Positions 7,855 through 16,027 of a stretch of 33,992 bases of DNA are shown one piece after another. This stretch comes from an uncultured Gammaproteobacteria bacterium (GTDB taxonomy: Bacteria; Pseudomonadota; Gammaproteobacteria; Arenicellales; JAANXG01): NCBI GenBank assembly GCA_947258495.1, contig CAMYIN010000162.1, forward strand, positions 1-33,992, written 5' to 3'. The notes under the pieces were generated by a model. That model made no database searches and was not told the DNA's origin. It saw only the letters and a program-made list of their open reading frames with translations. The translations under genes were made by a program, and so were the position numbers. The number at the start of each line of letters is the position of its first letter. Position 1 is the first letter of the stretch.

Positions 7855-8224
7855 ACACATCCATCCGGGCGTGGCCGATCTGGTCTTCGTCGTACCCGCC
7901 GACAAGCACCACCAGGCCAAGCGCCCGATGCTGGGCATACATGTCTCGAGTTCCGAGCAGGGGGTGCGCATCGAGAGCGTCATCGAGAACAGTATCGCGC
8001 AGGCCGCGGGCCTTGAAGAAGGGGATCTCATCACATCGGCGGCCGGAAGCGCCGTGCGCAGCACCGGAGAACTTGTCAAGATCATACGTCGACAGGCGCC
8101 GGGCACGTGGTTGCCGCTGGACGTATTACGCGATGGAAAACAAATCGGGATCGTCGCCAAATTCCCGCCCACCTCCGCGAGGATCGATTCCGACGCTGAC
8201 AAGCTCCTGTCCAGGCTGCGTTAG
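7835..8224 (+). pseudogene. PDZ-domain C-terminal part of the ChaN-PDZ lipoprotein, out of frame
   Basis: In this frame the sequence reads TPADDCEHIHPGVADLVFVV, then a PDZ domain: RPMLGIHVSSSEQGVRIESVIENSIAQAAGLEEGDLITSAAGSAV, then ELVKIIRRQAPGTWLPLDVLRDGKQIGIVAKFPP. The coding signal starts before the first ATG (7871), in bases that overlap the end of the preceding frame, so this is the continuation of that gene rather than a separate one. Removing one C from the run at 7836-7840 would join the two. The PDZ part itself is intact and ends at TAG 8222-8224. If translated from 7871 alone, it would lack a signal peptide and be cytoplasmic. A sequencing error, a recent mutation, or slippage on the C run are all possible. 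Confidence 0.75.
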
Positions 8225-8608
8225 AGCGATTCGTCGACGACCCCTGGTGCGGTCGTGGCGGATCCGGGGGGAGCCGGCGCTACCACACCGGGGGGGTTCT
8301 GCACGCGCGTTGCGAGCTTCGAAGCGCCCCGGGTTACGGCGCCAAAATCGCTAGCCGTAAGACCTACCGCCAACGCATCCGTCATTGTGTATGCGAGACC
8401 AGCGAACACAGGTTGTGCGGCCGTCCGCAGCTCCTGCAACGTGTTATCATGACGAACTCCCGCACGGCAGAAAACTGTCGGCATGCGAGGATTCTCGCAG
8501 CAAGGTAAAGTACGATTCTGCAGGCTGCTGCGTCATTACCGGTAGACACCTTGGTGTCGTGGTAGTGGAATAGGGTAGCAACGGCAACAACCACGGTTCG
8601 GATATGGA
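8225..8608. other. Intergenic region upstream of the cupredoxin gene
   Basis: 384 bases with no gene I can support. An 87-codon frame on the minus strand (8221-8484) is alanine rich and resembles nothing I recognise. A short dyad, GACACC-TT-GGTGTC, lies about 50 bases before the next start codon. The promoter of the downstream gene must be here, but I cannot place it. Confidence 0.4.
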
Positions 8609-9961
8609 ATGACGCTCAAATTTCCTTGCGCGATGACCTGGCTCCTGATCGCGCTCACGATTTCCACCAATACTCTCAGTGCGTCTACGCAAAGCGGAAA
8701 TCCGGACGGTGGCGGAGGCGAGTCCCAGCGCTTCGTCGTCACGTTAGTGGAGAAAGACGAACGTCATCCGTGGTTTGGTAAGGGATATGTCGGTCGCGGC
8801 CACGAAATCGCTTTTGCCGTCGACGGCGTACCGGGCAGGGAACTCAAGCTGGTGCGGGGGCAGACCTATGAGTTCGATATCCGCAGCGACCCGATGCACG
8901 ATTTCTACCTCTCCACGAGTCCGGTCGGCAGAGGCCGCAACATACTTGTCAAAGGCGTGGACGGAAACTACACCTACGAGGGCATCGTCACGTTCAGGCC
9001 ATCCGCAGACACGCCCGACGTGGTCTTCTATCAATGCCAGAACCATACCTACATGGGAGGGACCATCTACATCGTAGATCGCCCGGATCAGGTCCCGCAG
9101 CGCATCGACGCTGGAGAAGCGTCGGGCGAGGTCATCAAAGAACCCGAGATGGATGCGGAAACGCTGATCAAGAACGTGAAAAACAAGATCGCTTTCGCCA
9201 TGCTCAGCATCCGCAGTTCTTCGGCGGCGAAACGGATCAAGCAGAGCGATAATCAAGAAGCGCAATCGATGCTGCGCCGTGCCGACGATCTGATTGCCGA
9301 AGCCCAATCGGCGTTGAAAGTCGGTGATGCGGCCAAAGCTAAAGAATTAATCGATGATGCAATTCGCACGTCGAGCATATCGTTCCAACTCGTGCCCGAC
9401 CCGGAAGAGGCACAACGCAAAGCGAAGGCCGAATACGAAAAGCTGCTTCGCAGCGTAGATTCGTCCCTCCTCTCTTATCAATCCTACAGAAACGTTGATT
9501 CGCCCGCGATATCCAAGGCTACCGGCGTGAGCGCAACTCGAATCCAGGAAGACCTCGCCAAAGCCGAACGTCTGGTGAGCGACGAGGATTTCGAAGCTGC
9601 GGTGCGGATTCTGCAGCAGGCGCAGAATTCCCTCGACAACGCCCTGGCGACCCTGTTGGACGCTCAGACCATCAAATACGAACTCAACTTCGCCACTCCG
9701 GAAGACGAATATCGATACGAACGGCGCCGCAATCAGGAATACGGCCGTCTCCTTTCGACCGTGATCGAGAAGCTGAATCCCCCGAAAAACAAGATGTCCA
9801 TGATCAATATGCTCAGCGAGCAGGGGGATCGGCTGCGCAAAAACGCCGAAGACGGTGCAAGCAAAGGCGAATTCGAGTTTGCCATCGAAAACATACAGAA
9901 TTCGACGTCTCGATATCAGCAAGCCATACAAATGGCCGGGGTCCAATTGTTTGGCCGTTGA
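8609..9961 (+). CDS. Exported protein: N-terminal cupredoxin-like domain plus long helical repeat region
   Basis: 450 residues. A signal peptide spans about 1-25 (WLLIALTISTNTLSA). Residues 40-157 read as a cupredoxin-type beta barrel: LKLVRGQTYEFDIRSDPMHDFYLSTSPVG, then VVFYQCQNHTYMGGTIYIVD. H97, C143, H146 and M149 form a plausible type 1 copper set (H, then C-x2-H-x2-M). Residues 180-450 are almost entirely charged, helix-forming sequence, with TPR-like or coiled-coil segments such as AAKRIKQSDNQEAQSMLRRADDLIAEAQSALKVGDAAKAKELIDDAIRT. The next gene encodes a paralogue of this helical region alone. I infer a periplasmic copper or electron-transfer scaffold; no function is established. A GGA-type ribosome binding site lies just before the ATG. 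Confidence 0.8.
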   Translation: MTLKFPCAMTWLLIALTISTNTLSASTQSGNPDGGGGESQRFVVTLVEKDERHPWFGKGYVGRGHEIAFAVDGVPGRELKLVRGQTYEFDIRSDPMHDFYLSTSPVGRGRNILVKGVDGNYTYEGIVTFRPSADTPDVVFYQCQNHTYMGGTIYIVDRPDQVPQRIDAGEASGEVIKEPEMDAETLIKNVKNKIAFAMLSIRSSSAAKRIKQSDNQEAQSMLRRADDLIAEAQSALKVGDAAKAKELIDDAIRTSSISFQLVPDPEEAQRKAKAEYEKLLRSVDSSLLSYQSYRNVDSPAISKATGVSATRIQEDLAKAERLVSDEDFEAAVRILQQAQNSLDNALATLLDAQTIKYELNFATPEDEYRYERRRNQEYGRLLSTVIEKLNPPKNKMSMINMLSEQGDRLRKNAEDGASKGEFEFAIENIQNSTSRYQQAIQMAGVQLFGR

Positions 9962-10032
9962 TCTAGCCCACGGGTGGATGCGTAATCGCATACACACCGG
10001 AACATCCGTCCCGAGCAACATGGCTATCTACC

Positions 10033-10920
10033 TTGACGATCTCTAAACGAACTGCCGGTATCACTTTCCTGTTGTCGGCTCTGGGAGTATTTGTCGCCGT
10101 CTACGACGTCGAAGGCCAGGGCAGTACAGCGCGCGACGCGCTCGGAGGGCGATTGAAATTCGCGGAAAAACTGATCGAACACTCCTCGGCCGCCAAACAG
10201 GTCGAAGCCACTGGAAACCCGGAGGCATTGGCGCTCCGCGAAAAGGCACGCGCGCTGTACAAACAGGCGGTATCGGCCTTCGAGGCGAACGACGATAGAA
10301 CCGCCGCGGATCTCCTGAGCCAGGGATTGAAGACCATGTTCGAGGCCGTGCGCATGGCCGAACCGGACAAGGTATTGGCCGAGAAACGGGAGCGCGACTA
10401 TCAGAATCGGCTTGCGAGCGTAAATGCCTTGATCGACGCGCACAATCGTGTGAGCGACGAAAAATCCGCCAAGGCCGCCAACAGTGAACTTCGCCAATTG
10501 GTCGACGCCAAAGTCGCGCGGGCGCAGGAACATCGTCGCGCGGGCAAGCTCGTCGAGGCCCGTCAGGAACTGGACGAGGCCTACGTCGCCATCAAGATCG
10601 CGATCGAGAGCCTGCGCGGCGGCGACACCCTCGTGCGCGCTTTGCATTTCGAGACCAAGGAAGAAGAATACCGCTATGAAGTCGATCGCAACGACTCGCA
10701 TCAGATGCTGGTGGACGTCCTCTTGAAGGAGAAGATCGAAGGCAACGCGGGGTTGCAGAAAATGGTGGACATGTTCACACAGAAAGCCGCCGAAACGCGC
10801 CGCAAGGCCGAGGAACTGGCCGCCCAAGGGGAGTACGAGGCCGCGGTGGAGACCATGGAGGAATCGACCAAGGAAATCCTGCGTGCGATCCGCAGCGCGG
10901 GCGTTTACATACCGGGTTGA
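10033..10920 (+). CDS. Exported helical-repeat protein, paralogue of the preceding gene without the cupredoxin domain
   Basis: 295 residues from a TTG start at 10033. The ATG at 10020 is in another frame and stops after eight codons. The N-terminus KRTAGITFLLSALGVFVAVYDVEGQG looks like a signal peptide. The rest is colinear with residues 189-450 of the upstream protein: SSAAKQVEATGNPEALALREKARALYKQAVSAFEANDDRTAADLLSQGLKT matches its 204-254 region, and LHFETKEEEYRYEVDRNDSHQML matches LNFATPEDEYRYERRRNQEYGRLL. Both end with an AGV-containing tail. The 71-base gap and common strand suggest an operon. No cysteine or metal motif is visible. I infer that the two proteins interact through the helical regions; nothing more can be said of function. 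Confidence 0.75.
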   Translation: MTISKRTAGITFLLSALGVFVAVYDVEGQGSTARDALGGRLKFAEKLIEHSSAAKQVEATGNPEALALREKARALYKQAVSAFEANDDRTAADLLSQGLKTMFEAVRMAEPDKVLAEKRERDYQNRLASVNALIDAHNRVSDEKSAKAANSELRQLVDAKVARAQEHRRAGKLVEARQELDEAYVAIKIAIESLRGGDTLVRALHFETKEEEYRYEVDRNDSHQMLVDVLLKEKIEGNAGLQKMVDMFTQKAAETRRKAEELAAQGEYEAAVETMEESTKEILRAIRSAGVYIPG

Positions 10921-10947
10921 CGGCGGGATTACCTCGCGACCGGCCCG

Positions 10948-12849
10948 TCAGCTTCGAGCGTAGGCCGCCCCGATCACCTTTGTCGGCGTACCTGCACCAT
11001 CGGCGTTCGCGGTGGGAAGCACTATGGTAAACACGGCTCCCCCCTCAACATGATTGGCGGCTCGAATAGAACCACCGAAACCGCTTACGATTTCTTCCGT
11101 TATCGACAGCCCGAGACCGAGCCCCGCTCCGGGTTCTTTACTCGTAAAGAACGGGTCGAACAGCTTCCCGAGGTTCTCTTCGGCGATCCCCGGACCACTG
11201 TCGCGGATATGAACCGTTACCGAGTCACCGGCCATATCGGTAGAGACATGCAAAACGCGATCGGCGCAATCCTTCATTGCATCCAGCGCATTATTGAAGA
11301 CGTTAATAAACACCTGCTCCAGACGAAGCGCGTCCGCGTGTACGAATACCTCAGCTTCGGAAAACGCTTTGACAAATTCAAATTTCGCCTTGTGTGCGTG
11401 CGTGATTAAAGTCATCGCTTGGTCGATGGTCTTATGCAACGCGACCTTATCGACATTGAGAGTGGATTTTCGAGAAAAGGTTTTTAATTCGCGAGTCAGC
11501 CGGGCCATGCGATTGACCAGCATGAGCACATTGGTCAGGTTGTCGTTGAGCTCCTCGTAGTGATGGTTTAGGAGCAGGTGTTGGGCGGTCCCGACGTACG
11601 TCTGAATCGCAGTCAGTGGTTGGTTCAACTCGTGGGTAATACCGGCGGACATTTGTCCAATGACCGCGAGTTTCGCAGACTGCAGCAATTCCTCCTGGGT
11701 TTTTCTCAGATCGTGCTCCGTTTTCTCATGCTCCCGGATCTTGCGATCCAAATGCTGATTCGTTTCTGTCAGTTCCAGGGTACGCTTCCGAACCTGTTGT
11801 TCCAGTTGCTTTTGCGCGTCAACGAGGGTTTCCTCTATGTCTTTCTGATGTTGAAGCCGCTGTATCAGATTACGGCGGCGCTGCGCCAGATACAGCAATA
11901 CGAGAAAAAACGCCAATCCAAGAATAAACGCAGAAGCGACCGCGTAGTTTACTCGGGTTTCAACAACTTTCGCGTCGGTGAGCATATGCACCAACCATTT
12001 ATGATCCGGCATCTTACGGCTCTGTGTCAGATAGGTAATCTGCAGAGCTTGGCCGCCGTCACGCGACTCTTTGAGCGTCAAAAATTGGCGGCCGTGACCA
12101 TCTTGAAAATCGCGGTCGACGGGCATGGGCGATATGGGCGCATCGGAATACTGACGGCTGCTTTTGATCTCACGCAACGCTTCGTCGCTGAGAGGATGCA
12201 ACGCCTTGAACAGCCAGGCGGGGTTGTTGCTGATAAACACAATTCCGTTGTAGTCGGTCACCAACGTCCGTTCCCGGGCGTCTTGCCAGGCAAGTTCCAC
12301 GCCCTCGGGGCTGACCTTTACGACCGCGACGCCCAGTACCTCGTCGTTTTCCTCGACCGGGGCGGCGTAGTAATAACCGCGCCTTTTCGACGTCGTCCCC
12401 AGGGCAAAGTATCTTCCTTTTTCACCGCGGAGCGCCGCCTGAAAATACGGTCTGAAGCCGAAATTTTCACCCACGAAAGGATTCGGCAAATTCCAGTTGC
12501 TGGCGACCAGGGTGAGGCCGCTCTTGTCGATCACGTAGGTGTCGGACGCTCCGGCAATCCTGTTTACGTCCGCCAGATATTTGTTCACGATCGCTATGTT
12601 CCGAACGTCTAACGGATTTCTCAGTAACCTCACAATCCTTTCGTCCCTGGCGAGTATCCGGGGAAGGGATTCGTATTTTTCCAGTTCACTCGTCAAATTC
12701 GAGATAAACAGGGCCAGTCGCTTCGAACCCGCCTGGCTGAGCTCCTCCATTGCCGCCGCGCGCGTGAGCTTGGCCGTCTGCCACAAGGCGAGGAACAATG
12801 TGACGGCAAAGATGACGACCAGCAGTGTTCTGTTTCTGTCGAAGATCAT
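10948..12849 (-). CDS. dctB: C4-dicarboxylate sensor histidine kinase DctB
   Basis: 633 residues. A membrane helix at about 7-24, a periplasmic double-PAS/dCache-type sensor (25-300, with DTYVIDKSGLTLVASNWNLPNPFVGENFGFRPYF and KGRYFALGTTSKRRGYYYAAPV), and a second membrane helix at about 302-322. Then a coiled coil (335-390), the H box GQMSAGITHELNQPLTAI with phospho-acceptor H406, and a HATPase domain with N box FINVFNNALDAM, DSGPGIAE and GLGLGLSI. The YYYAAPV and NW-LP-PFVG patterns are typical of DctB, which senses C4-dicarboxylates in the periplasm. It is transcribed after dctD, with a 151-base gap, opposite to the TRAP operon. The last 25 residues past the kinase domain are unstructured. 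Confidence in the substrate class comes from both motif and context. Confidence 0.92.
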   Translation of the reverse strand: MIFDRNRTLLVVIFAVTLFLALWQTAKLTRAAAMEELSQAGSKRLALFISNLTSELEKYESLPRILARDERIVRLLRNPLDVRNIAIVNKYLADVNRIAGASDTYVIDKSGLTLVASNWNLPNPFVGENFGFRPYFQAALRGEKGRYFALGTTSKRRGYYYAAPVEENDEVLGVAVVKVSPEGVELAWQDARERTLVTDYNGIVFISNNPAWLFKALHPLSDEALREIKSSRQYSDAPISPMPVDRDFQDGHGRQFLTLKESRDGGQALQITYLTQSRKMPDHKWLVHMLTDAKVVETRVNYAVASAFILGLAFFLVLLYLAQRRRNLIQRLQHQKDIEETLVDAQKQLEQQVRKRTLELTETNQHLDRKIREHEKTEHDLRKTQEELLQSAKLAVIGQMSAGITHELNQPLTAIQTYVGTAQHLLLNHHYEELNDNLTNVLMLVNRMARLTRELKTFSRKSTLNVDKVALHKTIDQAMTLITHAHKAKFEFVKAFSEAEVFVHADALRLEQVFINVFNNALDAMKDCADRVLHVSTDMAGDSVTVHIRDSGPGIAEENLGKLFDPFFTSKEPGAGLGLGLSITEEIVSGFGGSIRAANHVEGGAVFTIVLPTANADGAGTPTKVIGAAYARS

Positions 12850-13000
12850 CCGGAAATCAGACTGCGCTATACCCCGAGGACAACGGCTGCAGGCGGCGGA
12901 CCCCGTTTGCGCCGCTTCGTCGTCAGCAAACCGCCGCCCCCCGCGTGCCGTTGTTCTCTCAACCGATACGCGCCGACGCTGGACCTTTCATCGACGCCCA

Positions 13001-14383
13001 TCAACCGAATTGTTTCTTGTCGATTCCGTACTTGCGCAACTTATCTTCAAAAGTCTTGCGCGGCATTCCCAGCGACGTGTAGGCGGCCCGCGCGTCACCT
13101 CCGTGTTGCGCCAGTTGCTGTTCTATGATTCGTCGTTCGTAACAGGCGACCATTTCGGCCAGCGTAGCGGCGGGACGCACGCCAGTCGTCTCCGAGAGAT
13201 TGGTGAGGCCCGACTGGCTGTTGAAACAACCGAGCACGTAGCGGTCCGCAGTGTTCTGCAGCTCTCGCACGTTGCCCGGCCAATCGTGCGCCATCAACTC
13301 CGCCATGACATCCGCCCCGGGCGTCGGAGGCGCGCTTTCGTACCGGCGCCCCGCTTGCTCCATGAAATACTGGAACAGGATGGGAATATCTTCGCGTCGC
13401 TCTCTCAAAGGTGGCAGATTGAGCTGTATGACCGCTAACCGGTAGTACAGGTCTTCGCGGAATTCACTCCGGGAGCTGGCCTCTCGAAGATCCTTCTTCG
13501 TCGCAGCTATTACTCGAACCTCCACCGGCAGCGACTTCGAAGAGCCCAGGCGTTCTATAGTGCGTTCCTGCAACACCCTGAGCAGCTTGACGCTGAGGGC
13601 CTGGGGCATACTTTCGATCTCGTCGAGAAATATCGTCCCGCCGTTGGCGTACTCAAATTTACCGATCTGGCGGCAATTCGCGCCGGTGAACGCACCCGGT
13701 TCGTGGCCGAACAACTCGTTCTCTATGATGTTTTCCGGAATGGCGCCACAATTCACGGCGACGAAGGGCTGGTCGCGGCGCCGGCTCTGACTATGCAAAG
13801 CGCGTGCAACGAGCTCCTTACCGGTCCCCGTTTCTCCGTAGATCAACACGTCGGCGTCCACCTCGGCGATCTTCGCGATCTGGTTGCGCACCAACTCGAT
13901 CTGCGACGAGCTTCCAATGATGCTGAACTCTTTGAGTTGATCCCGCAATTCGGTACGCAAGGCGCGGTTCTCGAGTATCAAACGCCGCTTTTCCATGGCG
14001 CGTTTCGCGACCTCGAGCAGTTGGTCCGCGCCAAACGGTTTTTCGATGAAGTCGTAAGCGCCGTCCCGGATTGCCTGAACGGCCATGGATATGTCGCCGT
14101 GACCGGTGATGAGGACCACGGGCAAGTCGCGATCGATCTCCAAGGTCCGTTTCATCAATTCAAGACCGCTCATGCCCGGCAGCATGACGTCGGTGATCAA
14201 TATACCCGGCCAATCCTCCGACAATTGCACCAGCACCGGCTCGGCCGATTCGAAGCAGTGCACGTCGTAACCCGCAATATTCAGCGCCTGTTCCCCGGCA
14301 CGCCGGATATGCATCTCATCGTCCACGAACACGATCTGCTCTCCGCGGGTTCCGGTGTTGGTCGCTCGCTGTGCTTTATTCAT
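13001..14383 (-). CDS. dctD: Sigma-54-dependent response regulator DctD
   Basis: 460 residues with the full NtrC-type layout. The receiver domain (15-130) has acidic D21/D22 and phospho-acceptor D65 in ILITDVMLPGMSG, and K115 in EKPFGA. The AAA+ domain has Walker A GETGTGKE (183-190), the sigma-54 contact loop GAFTGA (230-235), Walker B GTIFLDEIE (249-257) and the sensor segment REDLYYRLAVIQLNLPPLRERREDI. The C-terminal helix-turn-helix (about 410-455) reads ARAAYTSLGMPRKTFEDKLRKYGI, like DctD. It should bind the paired dyads at 14682-14734 and activate the sigma-54 promoter at 14832-14847 when phosphorylated by DctB. The gene precedes dctB on the same strand, the reverse of the rhizobial order. 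Confidence 0.93.
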   Translation of the reverse strand: MNKAQRATNTGTRGEQIVFVDDEMHIRRAGEQALNIAGYDVHCFESAEPVLVQLSEDWPGILITDVMLPGMSGLELMKRTLEIDRDLPVVLITGHGDISMAVQAIRDGAYDFIEKPFGADQLLEVAKRAMEKRRLILENRALRTELRDQLKEFSIIGSSSQIELVRNQIAKIAEVDADVLIYGETGTGKELVARALHSQSRRRDQPFVAVNCGAIPENIIENELFGHEPGAFTGANCRQIGKFEYANGGTIFLDEIESMPQALSVKLLRVLQERTIERLGSSKSLPVEVRVIAATKKDLREASSRSEFREDLYYRLAVIQLNLPPLRERREDIPILFQYFMEQAGRRYESAPPTPGADVMAELMAHDWPGNVRELQNTADRYVLGCFNSQSGLTNLSETTGVRPAATLAEMVACYERRIIEQQLAQHGGDARAAYTSLGMPRKTFEDKLRKYGIDKKQFG

Positions 14384-14502
14384 GAGATTGACTCAAACCA
14401 CATTCTGCAGGACTCCGCGGCTTCTCTCGGCGTCACGAGGCACGATGCCCGAATTGCCGATGGGGGTCACGACAAACCCGAAGCCGCGGTTCGCGTCTTG
14501 CA

Positions 14503-14518
14503 AGCAAGTTTCTTACCA
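14503..14518 (-). promoter_or_regulatory. Possible sigma-54 promoter for dctD-dctB
   Basis: On the minus strand TGGT-N7-TTGC-T, with GG at 14517-14516 and GC at 14505-14504, an exact GG-N10-GC spacing. It differs from the TGGC-N7-TTGC core at one base. Initiation near 14492 would give about 110 bases of leader before dctD. Single-mismatch matches do arise by chance, so this is tentative. Confidence 0.4.
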
Positions 14519-14681
14519 ATCGATGGTCTGGCCATTGCAAAAACTGTTCGCTGAACCGGGCGGACGGCCGGCTCACGAATTCACGTCCGCTCAATGCGCC
14601 CGTTTCGAGCGCGCACACAGCGCGAGACCGAACACCGCAAGCCCGCGATCTGCTCCGGAAGCGCGTCCAGGGACGCGCCAT

Positions 14682-14702
14682 TGTGGGCGAAGTTTCGCCA
14701 AG
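14682..14702. promoter_or_regulatory. Putative DctD-binding upstream activator site 1
   Basis: Dyad GGCGAA-GT-TTCGCC (14686-14699). It is part of a larger symmetrical pair: TGTGGGCGAA (14682-14691) is the exact complement of TTCGCCCACA (14725-14734) in site 2. The centre is about 165 bases before the predicted sigma-54 start site of dctP, a usual distance for an NtrC-type activator. Assignment to DctD is inferred from position. Confidence 0.55.
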
Positions 14703-14713
14703 TTTAACCCGAT

Positions 14714-14734
14714 GTTGGCGGATTTTCGCCCACA
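14714..14734. promoter_or_regulatory. Putative DctD-binding upstream activator site 2
   Basis: Dyad GGCGGA-TT-TTCGCC (14717-14730), one mismatch from symmetry. Its centre is 31 bases from that of site 1, about three helical turns, so both sites face the same side of the DNA, as expected for cooperative binding of DctD dimers. It lies about 135 bases before the predicted dctP start site. Confidence 0.55.
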
Positions 14735-14831
14735 GACCGGTATCCCGCGCGGCTCGAAAGAACGATCCGGGTACCCATTCAGCGCCACACCGGCAGCGAT
14801 CTGAGCCTCTGGAATCGAGTCCGTCGTAATC

Positions 14832-14847
14832 TGGCCCTTTTCTTGCT
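14832..14847 (+). promoter_or_regulatory. Sigma-54 promoter of the dctPQM operon
   Basis: TGGC-N7-TTGC-T with GG at 14833-14834 and GC at 14845-14846, matching the -24/-12 consensus core fully. Initiation near 14858 leaves about 140 bases before dctP ATG 15000. The sigma-54 activator DctD is encoded divergently and two dyads lie upstream, so the arrangement is coherent. Confidence 0.75.
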
Positions 14848-14999
14848 AAGAAATTCGGCAATCGAGTATTGGAGAGGGCTTCGGCGGGCGCCGTTTGCCG
14901 CCCCACGACCCAGGCACAGAAAGCCGTTGCGTTTCGCCCGCATTCTCTTTCTAATACGCGTATAACTTCAACTAATCGAGGATTTGGAGGATTGATACC

Positions 15000-15983
15000 A
15001 TGAGATTTCTCGTTTCTGCTGTTGCGCTCAGTGTATTTCTGCTGGCCGGGCCGTTGGCGCAGGCCGATCCCATCAAGATCAAATTCTCCCACGTGGTCGC
15101 GGTGAATACGCCGAAGGGCCAGATGGCGGAGAAATTCAAGGAACTCGTCGATCAGCGCCTGGCCGGCAAGGTCGAGGTCGAGGTGTTCCCGAACGCGCAG
15201 CTTTTCGGCGACAACAAGGTCCTTGAGGCCCTGCTGCTCGGCGATGTGCAGCTTGCGGCGCCGGCCCTGTCGAAGTTTCAGAAATACACCAAGAGCCTGC
15301 AGTTGTATGACCTGCCCTTCCTGTTCAAGAACATCAAGGCGGTGGACAACTTCATGGCCAGCGACGCCGGTAAAAATATGTTGACGGCCACGCAGAAGAA
15401 GGGGCTGGTGGGTCTGGGATTCCTGCATAACGGCATGAAGCAGTTGTCGTCCAGCTCACCAATGCGGGTTCCCGAGGACGCTGCGGGTATGAAATTCCGC
15501 ATCATGACCTCGGACGTGCTCGCGGCGCAGTTCCAGGCGGTCAAGGCGTCGCCGCAGAAAAAACCCTTCTCCGAGGTGTTCACACTGCTGCAGACCAAGG
15601 CCATCGACGGCCAGGAAAATACCTGGTCCAACATCTTTTCCAAGAAATTCTTCGAAGTGCAGGAGTACATCACCGAGTCCGACCACGGCTATCTGGGTTA
15701 CATGGTGGTAACTTCGACCGAGTTCTGGAACGGTCTGCCGGACGACATCCGCACGGAAGTGCAGAAGGCCCTGGACGAGGCCATCGCGTTCGGAAACAAA
15801 GTCGCACTGGAGAAGGATACCGAAGACAAGCAGGCCATCGTCGACTCCGGGCGCAGCAAGGTGATCGAATTGACGGCGGATGAGCGCGCCAAGTGGGTCG
15901 AAGCGATGAAACCGGTGTGGAAGCAGTTCGAAGGCGACATCGGCAAGGACCTGATCGACGCCGCACTGAAGTCGAACATGTAA
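15000..15983 (+). CDS. dctP: TRAP transporter solute-binding protein DctP (C4-dicarboxylate)
   Basis: 327 residues. A signal peptide (1-22, ending LAQA) and a DctP-family fold follow: IKIKFSHVVAVNTPKGQMAEKFKELVDQRLAGKVEVEVFPNAQLFGDNKVLEALLLGDVQLAAP, DLPFLF, RVPEDAAGMKFRIM and IDGQENTWSNIFS. R167 in GMKFRIM is the conserved arginine that pairs with the substrate carboxylate in TRAP binding proteins, and N207 lies in the ligand pocket motif. It binds malate, succinate or fumarate in the periplasm and delivers it to DctQM. GGAGG precedes the ATG by about nine bases. It is the first gene of the operon behind the sigma-54 promoter. A small stem (CGCAC-TCG-GTGCG, 15987-15999) follows the stop and may protect the 3' end of the message. 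Confidence 0.94.
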   Translation: MRFLVSAVALSVFLLAGPLAQADPIKIKFSHVVAVNTPKGQMAEKFKELVDQRLAGKVEVEVFPNAQLFGDNKVLEALLLGDVQLAAPALSKFQKYTKSLQLYDLPFLFKNIKAVDNFMASDAGKNMLTATQKKGLVGLGFLHNGMKQLSSSSPMRVPEDAAGMKFRIMTSDVLAAQFQAVKASPQKKPFSEVFTLLQTKAIDGQENTWSNIFSKKFFEVQEYITESDHGYLGYMVVTSTEFWNGLPDDIRTEVQKALDEAIAFGNKVALEKDTEDKQAIVDSGRSKVIELTADERAKWVEAMKPVWKQFEGDIGKDLIDAALKSNM

Positions 15984-16027
15984 AGTCGCACTCGGTGCGT
16001 AAATTGCGATAGGCGCGTCCTGCGACC

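Noticed and set aside
8221-8484. 87-codon minus-strand frame after the PDZ segment
   Set aside because: Alanine-rich, no ribosome binding site, no recognised family.
14433-15428. 331-codon minus-strand frame covering the dctP control region
   Set aside because: It overlaps dctP and the sigma-54 elements, and the product shows no recognisable domain.
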